A DNA stretch of 20,537 nt. It comes from a virus. The position numbers and the translations under genes are program-made. Below are positions 7,529 to 12,726 of this stretch, piece by piece (the first letter of the stretch is position 1; each line of letters starts with the position of its first letter). The stretch is from the IMG/VR virus record IMGVR_UViG_3300033053_000056, positions 1-20,537 of that record; one strand, 5' to 3'. Below the pieces are notes generated by a model. That model was not told the origin of the DNA and searched no databases. It saw nothing but the letters and a program-made list of their open reading frames with translations.

Positions 7529-7762
7529 TCAGCTCCTAGAAAGGTGATCTTCCGCGCCTTTCTTCAAGTACTGATCCAGATTAAATTCTTCCTTAACGTC
7601 TTCAGCGATAAGCGTTGCAAGAGCCTGTTTCATAACCAGTTGACGAAGAATGACTCCGATATTTACACCCGTGAGTTTTGACACTGCGATAAATAAATCG
7701 GCTTCTGAATCGGTAAGATTGATGTTGTAACGGTTGTCACGTTTTTGCTTTCTTAAGGACAT
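7529..7762 (-). CDS. Ribbon-helix-helix (Arc/MetJ-like) protein, 77 residues
   Basis: A 77-residue protein with a basic N-terminus (SLRKQKRDNRYNINLTDSE) whose NRYNINLT segment looks like the DNA-contacting strand of a ribbon-helix-helix repressor. Two helices follow (EADLFIAVSKLTG and IGVILRQLVMKQALATLI), then a charged tail. Proteins of this type bind operators as dimers. AGGAG lies about 10 bases before the ATG at 7762. It is the second gene of the leftward early operon, so it could autoregulate that operon or control plasmid-like maintenance functions. Confidence 0.72.
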   Translation of the reverse strand: MSLRKQKRDNRYNINLTDSEADLFIAVSKLTGVNIGVILRQLVMKQALATLIAEDVKEEFNLDQYLKKGAEDHLSRS

Positions 7763-7775
7763 AAAGCATTACTCC

Positions 7776-7970
7776 TTATTTTTTTTCTGAAGTCTGTTTG
7801 CCCAGGAAATAAGTTTGGGCAATGATGCTGGAACGGCTCACATCGGCTTTTTTCGCCATTTTATCGATGGCGTCTACTTCATCTTTAGGTAGATAAACGA
7901 TGCACTGGACACGACCGCCGGTGATCTTTTTAGCTCTCGGTCGATTTCGAGGTGAATTTGATGTACTCAT
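7776..7970 (-). CDS. CopG-like ribbon-helix-helix protein, first gene of early operon
   Basis: A 64-residue protein with a disordered basic N-terminus (SPRNRPRAKKITGG), a predicted strand RVQCIVYLP, and two helices (KDEVDAIDKMAKKA and SRSSIIAQTYFLGK). This is the layout of CopG/Arc-type ribbon-helix-helix DNA-binding proteins. It is the first gene leftward from the divergent promoter shared with the CI-like repressor, the position of a Cro- or Apl-like regulator in temperate phages. It could oppose the repressor or act in excision; which one cannot be told from sequence. Confidence 0.74.
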   Translation of the reverse strand: MSTSNSPRNRPRAKKITGGRVQCIVYLPKDEVDAIDKMAKKADVSRSSIIAQTYFLGKQTSEKK

Positions 7971-7986
7971 ACAGTATTCTTACGGT

Positions 7987-8013
7987 TATAGTGATGTGCT
8001 ACAAATCACTATA
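7987..8013. promoter_or_regulatory. Repressor operator overlapping the early promoter -10
   Basis: TATAGTGAT (7987-7995) and ATCACTATA (8005-8013) are perfect 9-bp inverted repeats with a 9-base spacer. The 14-base sequence ATAGTGATGTGCTA at 7988-8001 recurs exactly twice more, at 9523-9536 and, inverted, at 9503-9516. The dyad covers the -10 of the leftward early promoter and lies 41 bases before the repressor ATG, so binding could repress early genes and adjust repressor synthesis. A second perfect palindrome, CATAAATTTATG, lies at 8015-8026. Confidence 0.72.
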
Positions 8014-8035
8014 GCATAAATTTATGTTCTTTCAA
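8008..8035 (-). promoter_or_regulatory. Leftward early sigma-70 promoter
   Basis: On the minus strand TTGAAA (8035-8030) is followed after 16 bases by TATAGT (8013-8008), which is preceded by TG at the extended -10 position (TGCTATAGT). It faces the early operon, whose first ATG is at 7970. The operator dyad overlaps the -10, as expected for a repressed lytic promoter. Confidence 0.68.
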
Positions 8036-8053
8036 TGCCTAAAGGTTAAATAT

Positions 8054-8404
8054 ATGTCCGAAAATACAGAAAAATTAGCTATCGAAATATCGGGAAGATT
8101 CAAGGAAGAACTGGAACGGAATGGTTTAAAGGCAAAGTCGTTAAGCCGGGAAATAGATGCCCATGAAAATACCTTAGGAAACTACGTCAGGAACAAGGTG
8201 CCGGATCAGTGGGTATATCTGTCCAAACTGCACCAGGAAGGTATTGATATTCGCTATGTGCTATTGGGAATTGATCCAGACTTTAGCGGACTGACCAGTG
8301 AAGAAAGCCTGTTATTAAAGGCATATAGACAGTTAAAACCGGAAGCGCAGGAAGCTTTGTTAAATTTAAGCCGTGTGATGGCGATAGATACAGAGAATAA
8401 GTAA
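8054..8404 (+). CDS. CI-like HTH prophage repressor
   Basis: A 116-residue regulator with an N-terminal helix-turn-helix region at about residues 22-48 (RNGLKAKSLSREIDAHENTLGNYV), followed by GIDIRYVLLGI, a signature of many phage HTH repressors, and a short helical C-terminus (KAYRQLKPEAQEALLNL). There is no LexA-type peptidase domain, so RecA-stimulated self-cleavage is unlikely and induction may need an antirepressor. I choose the ATG at 8054 over the upstream ATG at 8024: AAAGG lies about 9 bases before 8054, while the longer form adds ten residues outside the fold. It is divergent from the early operon, with operator dyads between, and ends at a bidirectional terminator. Confidence 0.82.
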   Translation: MSENTEKLAIEISGRFKEELERNGLKAKSLSREIDAHENTLGNYVRNKVPDQWVYLSKLHQEGIDIRYVLLGIDPDFSGLTSEESLLLKAYRQLKPEAQEALLNLSRVMAIDTENK

Positions 8405-8416
8405 TGGGCAGTCAAT

Positions 8417-8446
8417 AAAAAGCCCACTTATGAAAGTGGGCTTTTT
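8417..8446. terminator. Bidirectional terminator between repressor and C4-like operon
   Basis: AAAAAGCCCACTT (8417-8429) pairs perfectly with AAGTGGGCTTTTT (8434-8446) around the loop ATGA. Each strand ends in a T-run, so it should stop both the rightward repressor transcript (stop at 8404) and the leftward transcript ending at 8449. Confidence 0.92.
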
Positions 8447-8448
8447 GG

Positions 8449-9027
8449 TTATTTCTCTAACCTTGACTGCACCTGCTGCAGCTTATGTTCCAAGTCCATC
8501 AATTTATAGATGAGATCTGTAGTTTGATACGTGACATCTCTATTATTGGGTGCTGCCTCTAAAGACTGTCTCCAGATACGAAGTGTGCTAAGTGAACAAT
8601 CAAGTGACAATTCAGCTTCGTTTTGTGAAATTTCCATTATTTCCCCCTGGGCAATTTGATTTAATTGAAATTGCCAAACCGTTACTTCGGTATTGTTCCA
8701 GATGGGGCTGGTAATAATATGTTCTCCATTGAATTTAGGATAGATGAGGTCCGATAGCGACTGTTTTAACATTTTTATATCGATAGCTTGATCTGATTGA
8801 TCATTTTTTGCCAGCTCATTGAGCAGGTCATTAATCTGGTCCGGACTGATGGACAGATGGCCCCTGGCTGTGTCGTGATTAAATGAAAACTGCGCCTGGA
8901 CACAACGGTCAACAATTTCAAATAACTGTTTGCACAGCATCAGACTTTTTTCAGTTTTGGCTTTTACCCGGTCAGCAATAGGGACATAGGGAATAATGTT
9001 CTGGTTGATTTGTTCTGAATTCTGCAT
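8449..9027 (-). CDS. Unrecognised 192-residue protein in the antirepressor position
   Basis: A 192-residue hydrophilic protein with no family I recognise. It is largely helical and ends in a coiled-coil-like segment (MDLEHKLQQVQSRLEK). A central segment (QNEAELSLDCSLSTLRIWRQSLEA, about residues 134-157) has the look of a short helix-turn-helix. GGAGG lies 8-9 bases before the ATG at 9027 and overlaps the last codons of the upstream 67-residue gene, implying translational coupling. By position (second gene behind a C4-like antisense RNA, with an operator-controlled promoter) it matches the ant antirepressor gene of P1. That function is inferred from context only. Confidence 0.68.
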   Translation of the reverse strand: MQNSEQINQNIIPYVPIADRVKAKTEKSLMLCKQLFEIVDRCVQAQFSFNHDTARGHLSISPDQINDLLNELAKNDQSDQAIDIKMLKQSLSDLIYPKFNGEHIITSPIWNNTEVTVWQFQLNQIAQGEIMEISQNEAELSLDCSLSTLRIWRQSLEAAPNNRDVTYQTTDLIYKLMDLEHKLQQVQSRLEK

Positions 9028-9030
9028 CGC

Positions 9031-9234
9031 TTAGCCTCCCATAAACAGCATTGGGGAAACAAATAACACAGCACAGCAAAAAGTCAGCGTTTGAATGAGA
9101 TTTTTACGGAATCTGGCAAATTTATTTTGTTTTTGGCGTTCTAAATAAGCACCCATGTCATAGATTGGGGTGTGCTCCGGAGCCGGAGTGATTGGTGCAG
9201 GTGTGCGGGTACGGACTTGAATCTGTCTTTTCAT
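9031..9234 (-). CDS. Small membrane protein behind the C4-like leader
   Basis: A 67-residue protein: a basic, Pro-rich N-terminus (KRQIQVRTRTPAPITPAPEH), a charged helix (YLERQKQNKFARFRKNL) and one hydrophobic C-terminal segment (TLTFCCAVLFVSPMLFMGG, residues 49-67), suggesting a tail-anchored membrane protein. Its ribosome-binding site AAAGAGAG (9250-9243) is part of the repeated element complementary to the C4-like RNA, so its translation should be blocked by that RNA. It is the first gene of the operon, like icd in P1, and the next gene appears coupled to it. A toxic or division-blocking role would fit that position but is not shown. Confidence 0.65.
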   Translation of the reverse strand: MKRQIQVRTRTPAPITPAPEHTPIYDMGAYLERQKQNKFARFRKNLIQTLTFCCAVLFVSPMLFMGG

Positions 9235-9293
9235 GACGGAAACTCTCTTTTGAAGGTTTTAAACCCACCGCCATTACTTCCTACGGTAATGGT

Positions 9294-9360
9294 GGCAGAC
9301 CGAACAGGGGTAGGAATACCGTCCAAAAGAGTAAACGGCCAGTCAAAGACTGCCCTGCCC
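9294..9360 (-). ncRNA. C4-like antisense RNA
   Basis: On the minus strand this folds by inspection as a junction. CAGGG (9357-9353) pairs with CCCTG (9309-9305). Inside are the hairpin CAGTC-TTT-GACTG (9352-9340) and a hairpin CCGT/ACGG (9338-9319) whose loop carries CTCTTTTGG. TTCCTAC (9316-9310) is left unpaired. CTCTTTTGGA is complementary (one G-U) to TTCAAAAGAG, and TTCCTAC to GTAGGAA. Both target elements occur twice, in matching order, once upstream (9462-9433) and once over the 67-residue gene's ribosome-binding site (9285-9243). This is the a'/b' versus a/b logic of the P1/P7 C4 RNA, which blocks icd-ant translation. RNA ends are approximate. Confidence 0.72.
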
Positions 9361-9400
9361 GATCTACCATAACGAGTATAGCCGATCAGACATTTTAGGC

Positions 9401-9422
9401 AAAAAAAAGCCGCATTGAGCGG
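9401..9422 (-). terminator. Leader terminator inside the C4-like operon
   Basis: On the minus strand CCGC-TCAAT-GCGG (9422-9410) is followed by C and eight T (9408-9401). The stem is short, but outer A/T pairs (AAATAAA with the T-run) could extend it. It would end some transcripts about 85 bases after the promoter, before the C4-like segment and coding genes. Confidence 0.5.
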
Positions 9423-9432
9423 TGTTTATTTG

Positions 9433-9485
9433 CTCTCTTTTGAATTTAAACAGGTTCCTACGCCTGTACGCAGATTTTGCTGCGT
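9433..9485 (-). ncRNA. Leader RNA with upstream copy of the C4 target elements
   Basis: The predicted 5' end of the transcript forms two hairpins: ACGCAG/CTGCGT (9485-9468) and ACAGG/CCTGT (9467-9450). The second hairpin's 8-base loop is CGTAGGAA, the same element found in the loop of a hairpin (9294-9269) just before the 67-residue gene. TTCAAAAGAGAG (9444-9433) also recurs at 9254-9243. In P1 a matching upstream pair exists beside c4. Here the leader could be a decoy, a processing signal or a small RNA; the sequence does not decide. Confidence 0.5.
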
Positions 9486-9491
9486 TTTTAC

Positions 9492-9521
9492 ATATTGCTC
9501 GATAGCACATCACTATGTCAA
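9492..9521 (-). promoter_or_regulatory. Leftward promoter of the C4-like operon
   Basis: On the minus strand a perfect -35, TTGACA (9521-9516), is followed after 18 bases by CAATAT (9497-9492), a weak -10. The expected start is near 9485. The -35 sits at the centre of the paired operator, so repressor binding on both arms should block polymerase. Confidence 0.55.
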
Positions 9522-9537
9522 TATAGTGATGTGCTAT
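9502..9537. promoter_or_regulatory. Paired operator: 15-bp inverted repeat
   Basis: ATAGCACATCACTAT (9502-9516) and ATAGTGATGTGCTAT (9523-9537) are perfect inverted repeats with a 6-base spacer. Each arm contains the 14-base sequence found in the operator beside the CI-like repressor gene (7988-8001). It lies between the leftward C4-like operon and the rightward cargo genes starting at 9559, so it could control both. Confidence 0.75.
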
Positions 9538-9558
9538 TTTTAATAAGTTTCTGACTTT

Positions 9559-10305
9559 ATGAATAATTTAGAAGATAAAAAAGTATCAATCCCATTAGCT
9601 ATAGGGATTTTTTTAATTCCTTTAATTTTTGCTTGGTTTACTTTAAAAAAAGGATATTCAACCAAAGCACGTGTACTTAGTTTTGGATGGTTAATCCTTG
9701 GATTTATTGCATTTGCATTAATGCCTACACCTCCAGGTCAAACGAATAGCACCCCAAAAGCTGAAGTTGTAGAAAAAACCGAAGCTGAAAAAACGGCTCT
9801 TGCAGATGCTGAAGCCGCAGAAATTCGACAAAAATCTGAAGCTAGAAAAGCTGAATTAGCAGAAGAAGACAAACCACATTTTGAATGGCCACGAGTTGAC
9901 TATACCAAAGCTGTGGCAAAGATTGCTTCAATGGATGATCAATCAATCCTAAAGGCTGTAGCTAAACCGATTATCGAAAAAGAAGATATCACAAATGAAA
10001 ATGGTGAACCCGCAACAATTTATTATTTCAGTAAAAATTTAGTCAATGGTTTAGATATAGCTCTAAGCCGCGAATTCATTGATGTAACTTGGAGATTTGA
10101 TGAAAAAGATCCAGTTAAAGCTACCGATGCATTTAATGATGGACAGCAAATTACGCGGGCATTATTGGGTGGAAAAGAAGGTTCAAATCTTTATGAAGCA
10201 ATCGCTAAAGGGCAAAAATTCGATACTTTGCATTTAGAAGATGGTACTGAAATTAAGAATGCGCGTTGTGGGTCAAGTGTATGCAGATATCAAATTGTGA
10301 GATAA
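9559..10305 (+). CDS. Two-TM membrane protein, unrecognised (cargo gene)
   Basis: A 248-residue protein with two transmembrane segments near the N-terminus (about residues 10-28 and 38-56), a charged helical linker rich in E, A and K (about 65-110), and a soluble C-terminal domain (115-248) ending CGSSVCRYQIVR, where the two cysteines could form a disulfide. I do not recognise the family. The ATG at 9559 lacks an obvious ribosome-binding site. It starts 21 bases past the paired operator and runs opposite to the phage early and late genes, as phage cargo genes often do. The next gene follows after two bases, so the two are probably coupled. Confidence 0.72.
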   Translation: MNNLEDKKVSIPLAIGIFLIPLIFAWFTLKKGYSTKARVLSFGWLILGFIAFALMPTPPGQTNSTPKAEVVEKTEAEKTALADAEAAEIRQKSEARKAELAEEDKPHFEWPRVDYTKAVAKIASMDDQSILKAVAKPIIEKEDITNENGEPATIYYFSKNLVNGLDIALSREFIDVTWRFDEKDPVKATDAFNDGQQITRALLGGKEGSNLYEAIAKGQKFDTLHLEDGTEIKNARCGSSVCRYQIVR

Positions 10306-10307
10306 AA

Positions 10308-10523
10308 ATGAAAAATTTAGTTTTATGTATATCTCTCGCCTTTTGTTTCCCATCTATGGCCTTCGCAAAATATTGCAAAGACTTTAAAACCCATCAAGAA
10401 GCGCAAGCCTATTTCAATGCCAAAAAGCCGGGATATAAGCGTCTAGATCGAGATAAGGATGGCAGTGCCTGCGACTGTTTACCGGGTGGAAACGGTAAAA
10501 AATGCCCTAAGAGTAAAAAATAA
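10308..10523 (+). CDS. Secreted Excalibur calcium-binding domain protein
   Basis: A 71-residue precursor. Residues 1-20 are a signal peptide (MKNLVLCISLAFCFPSMAFA, probable cleavage after AFA). The mature part is one Excalibur domain: YCKDFKTHQEAQAYF, then a DRDKDGSACD calcium-loop-like motif with Cys residues, and a Lys-rich tail. Excalibur domains are extracellular and bind calcium through the DxDxDG loop. I choose the ATG at 10308, not the upstream in-frame codon, because it gives a clean signal peptide and follows the preceding stop by two bases. Its role in the prophage is unknown; an envelope change after lysogeny is one possibility. Confidence 0.82.
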   Translation: MKNLVLCISLAFCFPSMAFAKYCKDFKTHQEAQAYFNAKKPGYKRLDRDKDGSACDCLPGGNGKKCPKSKK

Positions 10524-10545
10524 GTAATATTAAGGAACCAGATAT

Positions 10546-11565
10546 ATGTCAATTTGTGCCACCTATCATCAACTCACTGCATCAGTAGAATCACTCATTC
10601 AAGGTAAACCTAAAGCTATTGCTACCATAAATTTATATGAGTATTTTCAAAAATTAGTTGAGTGGGGTTATGTCGATTTTAAACGTAATTTTTTGAATGA
10701 TAGATTTTGCGGATTAATTTCGGATGTGCATTTTGATGATGCTCTGAATGCAGTCAAATTTGTATTTATCATTGCTGATGCAGAAGCTGAAAATCAGGTT
10801 GCACGTAACTTAGAAACCAATAAAACACGACCTTTAAAGAGAAATAAAAATGAGGGAGCAGATAAAAGAGTAAATGTCGCGATACAAGTTGATTCATCCA
10901 ATCCTGCCATAGCTAAGGTTGCCCTAGAATATGAACGAGGCATCACGATAAAAAAACTTATTGATACTTTAAATTATTTCTTTAGCCATGCAAGAAAACA
11001 TGGTGGTTTTGAAAGTTACTTTATTGGTGATGATCCAGTGGAACGCTATCAAAAAGCACCTAGAACTGGGCAACCAAAACCTTTAGCTTATAAGCCAAAA
11101 TTAGAAATTAAGGCAGAAGTTGACCCAAGTATTATTAAGGCTTTCGAAGATGGAAAAATTCAGCACGTAGATTTTTATAAACAAGCCCAAAATAGTACAA
11201 ACTTTGATGCTACTGGACATTTTAGCCAGGATAAAATTAAAGTTTCAATGAGAGTAGATACTCAAATCATCAGTGATACTTCCACATCATTTTTGGATAA
11301 AGCCGCTGATGTTATTGGTACTTTTGCCCTGTTTAGAAAAGGCCAGCCAGATATGCAAGGCTCAGTTTTTACAATTAATTTTAAAGATGAAAATGGAAGC
11401 CCTCGTACTGCGGAATATGATGCTGATGATGAAGTTTTCCGTTTAGTCAAGAAAGAATATTTCCCAGAAGAACTACGACAACCTATGTCGGAAGAGGATG
11501 AAAATGGTGAGAGTCCTGCTCGTACCAATATTAACCTATGTGATAGAATGTTAGCTAAAATATAG
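10546..11565 (+). CDS. Unrecognised 339-residue soluble protein (candidate defence gene)
   Basis: A 339-residue protein of a family I do not recognise. The N-terminal half (about 1-170) is mixed alpha/beta with an aromatic-rich segment (YEYFQKLVEWGYVDFKRNFL) and a helical stretch before FFSHARKHGGFESYFIGDD. The C-terminal half (about 190-325) is beta-rich and acidic, ending EEDENGESPART. No membrane segments or nuclease or ATPase motifs are visible. AAGGA lies about 10 bases before the ATG at 10546. It is followed 29 bases later by a four-TM protein gene with a near-perfect ribosome-binding site, forming a two-gene cassette in the cargo block. A sensor/membrane-effector defence or exclusion pair is a hypothesis from layout alone. 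Confidence 0.72.
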   Translation: MSICATYHQLTASVESLIQGKPKAIATINLYEYFQKLVEWGYVDFKRNFLNDRFCGLISDVHFDDALNAVKFVFIIADAEAENQVARNLETNKTRPLKRNKNEGADKRVNVAIQVDSSNPAIAKVALEYERGITIKKLIDTLNYFFSHARKHGGFESYFIGDDPVERYQKAPRTGQPKPLAYKPKLEIKAEVDPSIIKAFEDGKIQHVDFYKQAQNSTNFDATGHFSQDKIKVSMRVDTQIISDTSTSFLDKAADVIGTFALFRKGQPDMQGSVFTINFKDENGSPRTAEYDADDEVFRLVKKEYFPEELRQPMSEEDENGESPARTNINLCDRMLAKI

Positions 11566-11594
11566 TCGTCCTACCTATAATTAAGGAGGTAGTT

Positions 11595-12185
11595 ATGCTT
11601 GAATTAATATTTAAGCCATTAAACTATCTTAGTATAAGATGGGATAATGGAATAATTAATAAAACTCGTTTTGATTTTATTATTCCTTTATTAATTGCAT
11701 TTATAATAAGTGCCATTATGACCTTTTTATGGTTTAAAATTGGCACTGATAAATCTAATATTTTTACCAATGATCTGACATATTATTTAATTTGTTTTTT
11801 ACAGACAATGCCAGGGTTTTATATCGCTGCTTTAGCTGCGATATCGACTATCAATAGTACGACTATGGATCAACCAATGGCTGGTGATCCTCCTAAAGAA
11901 AAATATGTTGAATATAATCCATATAAAGTTTTTTGGATTGAAATGAATAGAAGAAGATTCTTAGCACGATTATTTTCTTATCTAACATTCATCAGCATCG
12001 TATTATTTTGTTTTTTATTAATTATCCGATTTTCATATAGTTTAGAGATTAAAGTTTCTTCATTATATGCAGTTTATATAACTTACTTTTTTTCTTGTTT
12101 AGTTGTTATTTTTTCACTTGTACAGTTAATAATGATGACTTTTTTAAGTCTTTATTACTTAGGTGAAAGAGTACATAAAAATTAA
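11595..12185 (+). CDS. Four-TM membrane protein (candidate effector)
   Basis: A 196-residue membrane protein with four predicted hydrophobic segments at about residues 26-47, 62-85, 125-146 and 157-188. A cytoplasm-type basic loop (KVFWIEMNRRRFLARL, about 111-126) precedes the third. The sequence MDQPMAGDPPKEKYVEYNPYKVFW lies in the loop between segments two and three. I do not recognise a family. The Shine-Dalgarno AAGGAGG, 6 bases before the ATG at 11595, is the strongest in the cargo block, suggesting high expression relative to the upstream gene. A terminator directly follows. Membrane effectors in this arrangement occur in phage exclusion systems, but nothing here proves that. Confidence 0.75.
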   Translation: MLELIFKPLNYLSIRWDNGIINKTRFDFIIPLLIAFIISAIMTFLWFKIGTDKSNIFTNDLTYYLICFLQTMPGFYIAALAAISTINSTTMDQPMAGDPPKEKYVEYNPYKVFWIEMNRRRFLARLFSYLTFISIVLFCFLLIIRFSYSLEIKVSSLYAVYITYFFSCLVVIFSLVQLIMMTFLSLYYLGERVHKN

Positions 12186-12209
12186 ATCCCTCACTAAGAG
12201 GGATTTTTT
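12184..12209 (+). terminator. Rho-independent terminator of the cargo block
   Basis: AAATCCCTC (12184-12192) pairs with GAGGGATTT (12198-12206) around ACTAA, and the T-run continues to 12209. It begins at the stop codon of the four-TM gene. Its right edge touches the stop codon of the convergent 50-codon ORF. Confidence 0.9.
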
Positions 12210-12360
12210 ATAATTTAGATATATAAGTACCAGATAATAATTTACGGTGATGATGCTGTTTTGCTTTCAATGTTCCTTCTTTGTCTAAATCCAAGCCAAT
12301 ATACAAGCCATTTTCTAATATTCGCCTAGAATCTCCCCATAAAATAAAATTGATATCCAT
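12208..12360 (-). CDS. Small ORF of 50 residues downstream of the Ser-rich protein
   Basis: A 50-residue ORF beginning MDINFILWGDSRRILENG and ending GTYISKL. Its ATG at 12360 lies three bases after the stop of the Ser-rich protein gene, and its stop ends at the cargo terminator, so it fills the gap exactly. Upstream GGGATTAAGAG offers a weak ribosome-binding site. The strand-turn-strand pattern (NGLYIGLDLDKEGTLKAK) is protein-like. I do not recognise it. Packing and composition favour a real gene, but its size leaves doubt. Confidence 0.5.
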   Translation of the reverse strand: MDINFILWGDSRRILENGLYIGLDLDKEGTLKAKQHHHRKLLSGTYISKL

Positions 12361-12363
12361 CTC

Positions 12364-12726
12364 TTAATCCCAACTTGAACTGGATGAAGATCCGCTGTCA
12401 TAACTTGATGAGCTTTCTGAACTGCTTGATGAGCTGTTGTCATGAGATGAATTGCAGTGTGATGGGCTGGAATCAAAAATTCGATATTCAAAAGAACGTT
12501 CAATTCGACACGGTTCAGAAAGATCTGAATGTTGCTGCATTTGATTGATGTTTTGCTGATGCATAGCCAATAAGGCTATATCAGTGTCGTTGTTATAATT
12601 TGTGTGTTGAATGGAACGTGTTGCGGGTAAAATTGCTGCCCGTACTTTTAATTGTTCAGCTTTACAGTTGCATTTAACTTTTGATGAGAAAAACCAGCGT
12701 CGATTGCATATAGAACATTTAGCCAT
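12364..12726 (-). CDS. Small zinc-ribbon protein with Ser-rich C-terminal tail
   Basis: A 120-residue protein starting MAKCSICNRRWFFSS. The N-terminus has a CxxC (Cys4, Cys7) and a CNC pair (Cys19, Cys21), a likely zinc site. The middle is Gln/Asn/His-rich, and the last about 25 residues are almost all Ser with Glu, Tyr, Asp and Gly. I choose the ATG at 12726; an ATG at 12732 is equally placed behind GGAG, while starts at 12750-12753 lie inside the upstream gene with no clear site. It overlaps the end of the Ogr gene, so both are co-transcribed. The function is unknown; the tail resembles disordered linkers rather than an enzyme. Confidence 0.66.
   Translation of the reverse strand: MAKCSICNRRWFFSSKVKCNCKAEQLKVRAAILPATRSIQHTNYNNDTDIALLAMHQQNINQMQQHSDLSEPCRIERSFEYRIFDSSPSHCNSSHDNSSSSSSESSSSYDSGSSSSSSWD

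Noticed and set aside
8024-8053. Ten-residue N-terminal extension of the CI-like repressor
   Set aside because: The ATG at 8024 has no ribosome-binding site and lies within the promoter/operator region; the ATG at 8054 has AAAGG at good spacing.
9269-9359. Leftward short peptide (about 30 codons, RAGQSLTGRLLF-like) inside the C4-like RNA
   Set aside because: Resembles the spurious translations often annotated over C4-type RNAs; no ribosome-binding site, and base pairing explains the sequence better.
9172-9372. Rightward 66-codon open frame over the C4-like region
   Set aside because: It runs antisense to the start of the 67-residue gene and across the structured RNA; no ribosome-binding site and composition is unlike neighbouring proteins. 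The RNA explains the conservation-like patterns better.
9522-9540. Rightward promoter for the 9559 gene using TATAGT or TATTTT as -10
   Set aside because: No acceptable -35 hexamer at 16-18 bases was found for either, so I did not list it as a feature; transcription of the cargo block may start there but the sequence does not show it.
12315-12503. Leftward 62-codon frame overlapping the Ser-rich protein
   Set aside because: Same strand, different frame; the Ser-rich frame has a zinc motif, a better start and fits the operon packing.
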